Source of the DNA: Bacteroidales bacterium
GTDB lineage: Bacteria; Bacteroidota; Bacteroidia; Bacteroidales; P3
Reading direction: 5' to 3'
Length of the DNA stretch: 64,000 bases
Assembly: GCA_017479385.1 (NCBI GenBank)
Contig: JAFVCE010000020.1
Location: forward strand, 1 to 64,000
A model generated the notes under the pieces. The model was not told the origin of the DNA. It saw nothing but the letters and a program-made list of their open reading frames with translations, and did not search any database. Position 1 is the first letter of the stretch. Every line of letters begins with the position of its first letter. The position numbers and the translations under genes were made by a program. Below are positions 43,731 through 50,499 of the stretch, piece by piece.

Positions 43731-45317
43731 TTATTTTTTTGCTGCAATACGTTTTTTGTTCTCGACGATGCAAACGCGCTGCGGTATGATGACGCTCACG
43801 CCGTTGTAGGCAATTTCTTCTTCGAGGATTTTCATAAACTCGTCGTGGTTCTTCTTGAGCGGGACGATGGTGCGGATGTGGTCGGGGTCGACACCGAGGC
43901 CTTTGCAGATGTTGAACAGCTTCATGTTGGCGCTGCTGGGCTGGCCACCGGTCATGGCGGTGATGTCGTTGTCGAGAATAATGATGACGACGTTGGCTTT
44001 TTCGTTGACGCAGTCGAGCAGACCGGTCATGCCGCTATGGCCAAATGTGCCGTCGCCAATGACGCCTATGCTGGGGAAGATACCCATCTCGGCGGCGCCT
44101 TTGGCCATGGTGACACTGGCACCCATGCAGACGGTGGTGTTGATGGCACCCATGTTGAAGCCGAGGGTGTAGCATCCGATGTCGCCAAAGACACGGCCGT
44201 CGGGATACTTCTTCATCACGTCTATGACGGCTTCGTAGCTGTCGATATGGGGGCAACCAACGCAAAGGGCTGGCGGGCGGTTGGTGACCACTTCGGGCAC
44301 AGCAGGGCCTTTGGGCATGGGTTTGCCGAGGGCTATGGCCACCTTCTCGGCGTTGAGCTCGCCATCGCGGCGTATGGTCTCGTCGAGGCGACCGTGGACG
44401 GGTTTGCCTTTGCCGAGGAAGCCTTTGATATGCTCTTCGACGAAGGGCTGACCATCTTCGAGCACGAGCAGTTCGTCGACCTCGTCATAGAGCTTGTTGA
44501 GCATATTGAACGGCAGGGGATACTGCGTAATCTTGACCACCGGATAGGGGCATTTGCCACCGGGGAAATTCTCTTGCAGGTAGTTGAAGGCGATACCGGT
44601 GGTGATTATGCCACGGCTGTGGTCGGGGCCTTCGATAAACTGGTTGTAGCCACTCTCTTCGCTGCATTTGGTGAACTGGGGTTGCTTGTCGATAAGGTCG
44701 CGATAGAGGCGCTTGGCGTTGACCGGGAGCAGAACGTAGCTCTTGGGGTCGCTGGGGCTGCTGATGGGGTTTTGTGGGCGGACAGGTTTGCGCTCCACGC
44801 CGGCACGGCTGTGGGCCAAGCGGGTGGGGATGCGCATAAGGACCGGGGTGCCGAGCTGCTCGCTCAGGTCGTAGCCCGAGAAGACCATGTCGTAGGCCTC
44901 TTGCTGGTTGCTGGGCTCGAGCATGGGTATCATGGCCCAATGACCGTAGTAGCGGCTGTCCTGCTCGTCTTGGCTGGAGAACATAGAGGGGTCGTCGGCC
45001 ACAACGATGAGCACACCCTTGGTGCCGATGATAGAAGCGTTCATGAAGGGGTCGCCACAAACGTTGAGGCCCACATGCTTCATGCAGGTCATGGCACGCT
45101 TACCGGCATAGGCTACGCCTATGCTGGCCTCGAGGGCGGTTTTTTCGTTGGCGCACCAGTTGGCCACCACGCCCTGCTCGCGGGCCTGCTTCGATTTCAT
45201 CACATATTCGGTGATTTGGGTCGACGGGGTGCCAGGATAGCTGTTGATGGCGCTGCCACCGGCATCGATAAAGGCCTGGGCTATGGCCTCGTCGCCGAGT
45301 AAAAGTAATTTGGACAT
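43731..45317 (-). CDS. iorA: Indolepyruvate:ferredoxin oxidoreductase, alpha subunit
   Basis: IorA carries the thiamine diphosphate site for oxidising aromatic 2-oxo acids from amino acid fermentation. The 528-residue protein has the pyrimidine-binding domain (GDEAIAQAFIDAGGSAINSYPGTPSTQITEYV) and the TPP motif IGDGTFGHSGMTGLLD...NDITAMTGGQ. It ends at CIVENKKRIAAKK and so lacks the C-terminal 2[4Fe-4S] ferredoxin domain found in archaeal IorA. Electrons must therefore pass by another route. Short IorA of this kind is, to my knowledge, common in Bacteroidales. A full promoter lies upstream. Confidence 0.95.
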   Translation of the reverse strand: MSKLLLLGDEAIAQAFIDAGGSAINSYPGTPSTQITEYVMKSKQAREQGVVANWCANEKTALEASIGVAYAGKRAMTCMKHVGLNVCGDPFMNASIIGTKGVLIVVADDPSMFSSQDEQDSRYYGHWAMIPMLEPSNQQEAYDMVFSGYDLSEQLGTPVLMRIPTRLAHSRAGVERKPVRPQNPISSPSDPKSYVLLPVNAKRLYRDLIDKQPQFTKCSEESGYNQFIEGPDHSRGIITTGIAFNYLQENFPGGKCPYPVVKITQYPLPFNMLNKLYDEVDELLVLEDGQPFVEEHIKGFLGKGKPVHGRLDETIRRDGELNAEKVAIALGKPMPKGPAVPEVVTNRPPALCVGCPHIDSYEAVIDVMKKYPDGRVFGDIGCYTLGFNMGAINTTVCMGASVTMAKGAAEMGIFPSIGVIGDGTFGHSGMTGLLDCVNEKANVVIIILDNDITAMTGGQPSSANMKLFNICKGLGVDPDHIRTIVPLKKNHDEFMKILEEEIAYNGVSVIIPQRVCIVENKKRIAAKK

Positions 45318-45367
45318 CTCTTTTTGAATATTTTATTTGTTACTATATTTTTTTAAAATTGATTTTG

Positions 45368-45400
45368 CAAAGATAATAAAAAATTCCATACTTTTGCAAA
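45368..45400 (-). promoter_or_regulatory. Promoter of iorAB
   Basis: On the minus strand TTTG (45397-45400), a 21-nt spacer and TATCTTTG (45368-45375) match the consensus, giving a leader of about 45 nt. Confidence 0.75.
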
Positions 45401-45451
45401 TAATTTACAACAATCTGGTTTTCAGTGCAGAACAAAGCAGTTTAGGGGCAA

Positions 45452-45487
45452 AAAAAGGAGAAACCCGGGGCGGGGTTTCTCCTTTTT
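45452..45487 (-). terminator. Terminator of the LRR protein gene
   Basis: AAAAAGGAGAAACCC (45452-45466) and GGGTTTCTCCTTTTT (45473-45487) form a perfect 15-bp stem. The A/T ends allow termination in both directions; the minus-strand LRR gene ends 28 nt upstream of it. Confidence 0.9.
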
Positions 45488-45515
45488 GGCAACGTTGTGG
45501 GCTCCTTTTGGAGGG

Positions 45516-48500
45516 TTAACGGAGCACTGTTAGCTTGCGGGCAGGGAGGGTGCCTACTCGCAGCAGGTAGGTGCCCGAGGCGGGGACCTCGAGGGTGAGC
45601 CTCGACTCGGCTTCGGCCACCGAGCGCAGCAGGCGGCCCGCAAGGTCGTAGAGTAACACGCTCTGTCCCAGCGCTCCTTCGACCTCAATACGACCCTGAC
45701 CCGATGTTATCCTGATGTTGAGGCCGTTAGCAGCGTCGATTGCTTGGTTTTCGACCACCACGGTGTCGTGGACGACGATGGTGTCGTACACAACGAGGGT
45801 ATCGTAGAGCACAACAGTGTCGGTAGCGATGTAGATGGTATCTATTCTCTGTTGCCACACCGTGTCGTGCACCGCGCCGGCGCCCGAGGCGAAGTTGGCC
45901 GTGAACTGCGCACTGCCGTTGACGAGCACCAGGCGCGGATTGTCGGTAGCGCCGTCGGCCCAACCAGCAAAGGCGTAGCCCATACGCGGAGCGGCGGTGA
46001 GGGTGGCAACATTGCCCAACGAGTAGCGTCCGCCGCCACTAACCGAGCCCATGTTGGCGTCGTTGGGCGTGGCGGTGATGAGCATATAGCACGAGGGGTC
46101 TTCGGCCATGCGGGTCAGGGAGTTCCAATAGGGCGCGTCTTGGTAGTCTTGAAGTGTTCCGCAGGGCACCATCACCTTGGCGTTGGTGGGCATACGCTCG
46201 AAAGTGGTGGCGGTGATGGTGGGCGGCACCTGAGCTAAAACAAAGATGGTGTCAGGGTTGGTCATACCACTAAAAGCCGCGGCGCCAATGTTAACCACGT
46301 TGGGGCCGATAACAACGCGGCGCAGGGTGGATACATCTTCAAAACATCTGTTGCCAATGCTCTTAACGGTATTGCCCAGCGTGACTTTTGAGAGGCCCGA
46401 CCTACTAAATGCCATGTCGCCTATCTCGGTGAAGGCGCTATCGCCATCGAGGAATAGTACTTCTTGCAAATTGCTGCAGCTATAAAATGCGTATCGTCCA
46501 ACCTGCTTCACACTGCTGGGGATGGTGATATTAGTTAAATTACGGCAGATGCCAAAAGCCTCTTCCCCAATATCTTCGAGCGAATCGGGCAACGCGACGC
46601 TTTCTATATTCATCTCGGCGAATATAGCGGTTGGCAGACTTTTGACGTTAGAACCAATATAGAGGTGTTGCTGGGCAACCTCTATGGAGTCGTATACCGT
46701 TCTCTCGCTTTCATCATCGTAGTATTCCTTATAAGGAGAGGAGGCCCCAAACACATTGTCGTTGTTATGACTGGCGTTGGTGGCGTTATAGTTGATTGTG
46801 GCGAGGGTGGGAATGTTAGCGAAAGCCTCGTTGCCGAGATATTTCATCCGAGGGGGAATGGTAACCTCGGTGAGGCGGGTGTCATAGAAAGCTTTCCCCT
46901 CGATGGTATCTATATTGAGTGGCAAAGTGAGTGTTGTGAGGTTGGTGTCGCCAGAGAAAGCATATCGGCCAATAGTGCGAACCGAATCGCTTATGGTTAG
47001 CGACCGCAGCGCTCTGTTTCTATACAGAAAATAATCGGGCACACTACCATGGTCGCCAATGGTAACGGTGGCGATTGGAGAGCCTTCGAACATGAGTTTG
47101 GGATTATAGTAATACTCATCACTCGACTGCAACGGTGCAAGCTCTGCGTCAAATTCTAACGTAGTGAGATTGGGGCAAGAAGCGAAGGCTTTCTCACCCA
47201 CATATTTTAGGGTATGGGGCAGAGTGAGGCTGGTAAGGCCCGTGCCGTAGAAGGCGCTCGCACCGATGCTGTCGAGGGTTGCGGGAATGGAGAGCTCGGT
47301 GAGGAGGCTGTCGCCAGAGAGCAGTTCCGGGGGGAAATAGCGAACGTGCTCGCCGATGGTGAGTTGAGATATGGGGTCAGTGGCGTATACAGCCTCGTCA
47401 TTTAAACCTATTCTCATTTTTAGTGCGTAGGGCGATATGCTACTACCTGTTCTGCGGCCATATCTATCGTAAGAGTCTGCAGGGGTTACCACATCATAAT
47501 GCAGGGTAGTGAGGTTGGGGCAAGCAAAAGCTTCGGCACCAATATATTTTATAGAATGGGGCAGAGTGAGGCTGGTAAGGCCTGTGCCGTAGAAGGCGCT
47601 CGCACCGATGCTGTCGAGGGTTGCGGGAATGGTGAGCTCGGTGAGGAGACTGTCGCCATTGAGCAAATTGTCGGGTATACGGCGAGCGTGTTCGCCAATA
47701 TTGAAATGGGCAATGGGGGCAATCCAGGTGCCATTATCGACCTCAAACCTGAACGCATCGTATACATAATAACTATCATCATACCTGCTATACGTACCAG
47801 ATACCATGTCCCAATTTACTGTGGTGAGGTCGGGGCAAGCAAAAGCCACATAACCGATATGGCGCACAGAACTGGGGATAGACACCGAAGTGATGCCGCT
47901 TTGACCATAGAAGGCCCATGAGCGGATGGTGGTTACGGTATTGGGTACGTTTACGGCAGTGAGCGAAAGCGAGCCGCCGTTGAGGGTGGTCTTTGCCGAG
48001 TCGGCATAATAGAGGCCGTTTTCGGCATACTTGCACAGGATAACATTATCATAAAAATGAAGATTCCTATCACCACCATATATTACATATATGTTTTTTT
48101 CACCGTAGAACGCATAGCTATCGCAGTACTGTATACTATTGGGCAGCTCAATGCTGTGGATGTTGTTGCAGCCACTGAAGGCGTATTCACCGATTGCAAT
48201 AACGGTGCTGGGAATGTGGATAGAAGTGATGTCGGTGCACCCGGCAAAGGCGCCATCGGCGATGCCGGTGACGGTGTAGGTCACGCCTGCCACCTCGATG
48301 GTGGAGGGGATGTTGATAGCGCCGTGTGGCTTGGTGTAGTCGCCATAGCAACCGTTTGTATTGTCGTAGCAATCGCCCAATGGGGCTACTACGTTGGCTT
48401 TGTAGCCATCGTTATAGTAGACTCGAAAGTAGAGCGAGTCGTAGTGGAACAACGTGTGGTCTGGGTCGAGCCATTCCTGCGAGTAGGCTGTGCCGCCCGC

Positions 48501-48542
48501 GGCAAAGAGCGCCGCGATGATAATGAGCAATCGTTTTGTCAT
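45516..48542 (-). CDS. BspA-like leucine-rich-repeat surface protein with T9SS sorting domain
   Basis: From MTKRLLIIIAALFAAGGTAYSQ (signal peptide) the protein has 1008 residues. It contains about ten or more LRR_5/BspA-type repeats (IGEYAFSGCNNIHSIELP; IGASAFYGTGLTSLTLP), followed by an InlB-type B-repeat-like segment (ITATPNDANMGSVSGGG...YAFAGWADGATDNP). A Thr/Val/Asp linker with repeated DT[IV]V and a type A T9SS C-terminal domain (VLLYDLAGRLLRSV...GTYLLRVGTLPARKLTVLR) complete it. It is probably exported and anchored at the cell surface. A start at 48731 adds residues before the signal peptide and is rejected. The sorting domain contains dispersed repeat copy K. Confidence 0.93.
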   Translation of the reverse strand: MTKRLLIIIAALFAAGGTAYSQEWLDPDHTLFHYDSLYFRVYYNDGYKANVVAPLGDCYDNTNGCYGDYTKPHGAINIPSTIEVAGVTYTVTGIADGAFAGCTDITSIHIPSTVIAIGEYAFSGCNNIHSIELPNSIQYCDSYAFYGEKNIYVIYGGDRNLHFYDNVILCKYAENGLYYADSAKTTLNGGSLSLTAVNVPNTVTTIRSWAFYGQSGITSVSIPSSVRHIGYVAFACPDLTTVNWDMVSGTYSRYDDSYYVYDAFRFEVDNGTWIAPIAHFNIGEHARRIPDNLLNGDSLLTELTIPATLDSIGASAFYGTGLTSLTLPHSIKYIGAEAFACPNLTTLHYDVVTPADSYDRYGRRTGSSISPYALKMRIGLNDEAVYATDPISQLTIGEHVRYFPPELLSGDSLLTELSIPATLDSIGASAFYGTGLTSLTLPHTLKYVGEKAFASCPNLTTLEFDAELAPLQSSDEYYYNPKLMFEGSPIATVTIGDHGSVPDYFLYRNRALRSLTISDSVRTIGRYAFSGDTNLTTLTLPLNIDTIEGKAFYDTRLTEVTIPPRMKYLGNEAFANIPTLATINYNATNASHNNDNVFGASSPYKEYYDDESERTVYDSIEVAQQHLYIGSNVKSLPTAIFAEMNIESVALPDSLEDIGEEAFGICRNLTNITIPSSVKQVGRYAFYSCSNLQEVLFLDGDSAFTEIGDMAFSRSGLSKVTLGNTVKSIGNRCFEDVSTLRRVVIGPNVVNIGAAAFSGMTNPDTIFVLAQVPPTITATTFERMPTNAKVMVPCGTLQDYQDAPYWNSLTRMAEDPSCYMLITATPNDANMGSVSGGGRYSLGNVATLTAAPRMGYAFAGWADGATDNPRLVLVNGSAQFTANFASGAGAVHDTVWQQRIDTIYIATDTVVLYDTLVVYDTIVVHDTVVVENQAIDAANGLNIRITSGQGRIEVEGALGQSVLLYDLAGRLLRSVAEAESRLTLEVPASGTYLLRVGTLPARKLTVLR
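45678..45703 (+). repeat. Dispersed repeat, copy K (inside the LRR gene)
   Basis: TTCGACCTCAATACGACC is followed by CTGACCCG. In the LRR reading frame (minus strand) it encodes TSGQGRIEV, at the start of the T9SS sorting domain. Confidence 0.7.
47214..47322 (-). repeat. Near-identical LRR DNA block, unit 1
   Basis: About 109 bases match 47556-47664 with only a handful of differences, at a spacing of 342 nt (114 codons). The encoded units share LTELxIPATLDSIGASAFYG and GTGLTSLTLPH. Confidence 0.85.
47556..47664 (-). repeat. Near-identical LRR DNA block, unit 2
   Basis: This is the partner of 47214-47322. Such identity within an LRR gene points to recent duplication or gene conversion and can mediate length change by recombination. 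Confidence 0.85.
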
Positions 48543-49049
48543 TGCATTTGATTGTTTTTTGGTCGCCGCCAAACTCCAGAGCGGCTGGTTGTTGTTTTTA
48601 TGTCTATTTTTTCTTAGTTTTGCAGAACACAGAGCAAAAAAAGCGCGGGAGTCTGTCACTTTGCTTATCCCGCTGTTTCGGGCCTTCGCATTGCCCTTGA
48701 TACTGAATAAGCAATGCCGAAGCCCACGCATATTTGGAATACATTGTTAACTGCTATGTTTATGTATGCCAAAACCATAGACACGGAACATTGCGTTATC
48801 GCGGTATCAAGTTCAGAAGTTGCGAAGTTCGAAACAGCCGCAGACAAACGCTGTTACACGTTTCTTTTTCAATATGTTCTACCGTCCTCACGTTGCTTGG
48901 CTCGAAGCAAAAATCTCGCCTTGTTTCGGAAAGAACGGCGCTGCAAAAGTACAACTTTTTTTGTTATCGGCACAAGATATTAACAAATATTAACGTATGT
49001 CAACGTAATATTTTTTGTCTGTGCCCGTTTTTTTAGGGTTGAGCGTTGG
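48543..49049. other. Long gap upstream of the LRR gene with possible structured leader or small RNA
   Basis: No convincing gene is seen in these 507 bases. A minus-strand -7 box lies at 48944-48951, a plus-strand TAGTTTTG box at 48615-48622, and an imperfect hairpin joins GGGCCTTCGCATTGC and GCAATGCCGAAGCCC (about 48680-48725). A GCGGGA/TCCCGC stem lies at about 48644-48673. Either the LRR mRNA has a leader of nearly 400 nt or a small RNA is encoded. Short reading frames here have no recognisable family. Confidence 0.4.
48944..48951 (-). promoter_or_regulatory. -7 box upstream of the LRR gene
   Basis: The minus strand reads TACTTTTG, fitting TAnnTTTG. It is the only good box I see between gldD and the LRR start and would give a leader of about 400 nt. 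Confidence 0.4.
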
Positions 49050-49634
49050 CTACCGCCAGGAGAGAGTCTCGATAAGGTGGTCGACGTCGGCCTGCAGGTA
49101 GTCGAGCACCGGCGCCAGCGAGTCGTTGTTGGGGCTTTTGTTGATGTACATAGCTCCGCGGAGGAAGTGGCGCACGCTGTCGGTGGCCCAGAACTGGTAG
49201 GTCGAGGCCACACGGTTGCCCTTGATGTGGTAGGTGGTGGCGTAGAGGTGCGAGGTAGGGTTCTCGTAGGCCTGTTCCTCGACACCCGACGAGAAGTTAA
49301 AGTGCTGTTCGAGCAGTCGGTAGGCGGTGTCGACCTGGCCTGGCAACTCGCTGGGATTGGCCATGCGGCGGTAGGTGAGGAAGACCACACCGTCGAGCGA
49401 CGGGTACTGGAGGTCTATCCAGCTCTCGAGGCGGCTGGTTTGTTTGACCACAACCTGGCAGTCGGCGGCTTTTTCGAACACGAAAGGCAGGGCAGCGGTG
49501 TCGAGCAGGGCATAATCCTTAGCAGGGAGGTCGATTCGCAGGTAGGCAGCGGGCTTGGGAGCGTAGTCGCCTCCACACGAAGCAAGAAGCAACGCGACAA
49601 CGGCGACGATGAGCATACGTGGGTTGATAGTCAT
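49050..49634 (-). CDS. gldD: Gliding motility lipoprotein GldD
   Basis: GldD is a lipoprotein needed for gliding or T9SS-related function in Bacteroidota. From MTINPRMLIVAVVALLLASCGG the protein has 194 residues with lipobox LLASC (Cys20), followed by the GldD signature DYAPKPAAYLRIDLPAKDY. The central ESWIDLQYPSLDGVVFLTYR and the C-terminal ATDSVRHFLRGAMYINKSPNNDSLAPVLDYLQADVDHLIETL are also family-typical. A longer start at 49739 would add residues before the lipoprotein signal and is unlikely. No other gld or por gene is adjacent. Confidence 0.92.
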   Translation of the reverse strand: MTINPRMLIVAVVALLLASCGGDYAPKPAAYLRIDLPAKDYALLDTAALPFVFEKAADCQVVVKQTSRLESWIDLQYPSLDGVVFLTYRRMANPSELPGQVDTAYRLLEQHFNFSSGVEEQAYENPTSHLYATTYHIKGNRVASTYQFWATDSVRHFLRGAMYINKSPNNDSLAPVLDYLQADVDHLIETLSWR

Positions 49635-49702
49635 AACAATATTAGAAACGTAAAATGTTGTTAAAAATTGTGTCGTCGTGGCTAAAAAATAAAAAAAAGT
49701 TG

Positions 49703-49710
49703 TAACTTTG
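49703..49710 (+). promoter_or_regulatory. -7 box of the nucleotidyltransferase-addB operon
   Basis: TAACTTTG matches the consensus, 57 nt upstream of the ATG at 49768. No exact -33 TTTG is found at 19-21 nt. Confidence 0.5.
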
Positions 49711-49767
49711 CACAATGGTTCGGTTTTGGCCAACCACACGTATAGAACTAAAAATTAGTCAACAACG

Positions 49768-50499
49768 ATGCAAGCACTGCTACTATCGGCTGGATTAGGA
49801 ACGCGCCTGCGCCCGCTCACCGACCATCGGCCCAAAGCGCTGGTCGAGGTGGGAGGCATGACCCTGCTCGAGCGCAACTTGCTGAACCTCAGCCGCCAGG
49901 GCGCTACTCGCGTGGTGGTCAATGTTCACCACTTTGCCAACCAGGTCGAGGCCTACCTCGCCAGCCACCGATGGGGTACCGAAGTGCTGGTGAGCGACGA
50001 GCGGCGCCAGCTGCTCGATACCGGCGGTGCCATAGGCGCCGCCGCACACCTCTTCGAAAGCACGATGAACATTGCCGTACACAATGTCGACGTGCTCTCT
50101 ACCCTGCGCCTGCTCGACCTCGAGCTGCACATGGCCGCCACGGGGGCCGACGCCGTGCTGGCCGTGAGCCGCCGGCAAACCTCGCGACAACTGCTTTTCG
50201 ACGCCAACGGCCACCTGGCCGGCTGGCGCAACGCCGCCACAGGCGAAGAACGTTGGGTCGACGCACCGCAACCGCTCTGCACACCACTGGCTTTCAGCGG
50301 AATAGCGCTCTACACACCCCACCTCGTTGCCCAACTACCCAAGACCGGCCTCCCCTACCCCATAGTGCCCGAACTGCTGCGCTTGGCCCGCACCAACGTC
50401 GTGGTGGCCTACGAACACGCGGCCAGCGAGTGGCTCGACGTGGGCAAACCCGAGACCCTGCCTTTGGCCGAACAATTCATAACCTCTCACCTGCTATGA
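49768..50499 (+). CDS. NTP-transferase-family nucleotidyltransferase
   Basis: The 243-residue protein has the nucleotidyltransferase motif LLLSAGLGTRLRPLTDHRPKALVEVGG at its start and LLDTGGAIGAAAHLF, as in MurU/ManC-type enzymes that make NDP-sugars. The substrate could be MurNAc-1-phosphate (MurU-like cell-wall recycling) or mannose-1-phosphate; the short length without extra domains favours the MurU type. The usual NGD motif is replaced by NVDVLST. It overlaps the next gene by 4 nt. Confidence 0.9.
   Translation: MQALLLSAGLGTRLRPLTDHRPKALVEVGGMTLLERNLLNLSRQGATRVVVNVHHFANQVEAYLASHRWGTEVLVSDERRQLLDTGGAIGAAAHLFESTMNIAVHNVDVLSTLRLLDLELHMAATGADAVLAVSRRQTSRQLLFDANGHLAGWRNAATGEERWVDAPQPLCTPLAFSGIALYTPHLVAQLPKTGLPYPIVPELLRLARTNVVVAYEHAASEWLDVGKPETLPLAEQFITSHLL

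Noticed and set aside
48665-48847. A 60-codon minus-strand frame (MSAAVSNF...) in the gap upstream of the LRR gene
   Set aside because: It is hydrophobic in the middle but has no recognisable family, no start signal and no conserved neighbour. Frames of this length are expected by chance.
49971-50495. N-terminal extension of the AddB-like reading frame
   Set aside because: It lies entirely inside the nucleotidyltransferase gene in another frame and is Arg-rich. The ATG at 50496 gives a coupled 4-nt overlap and a sensible protein start.
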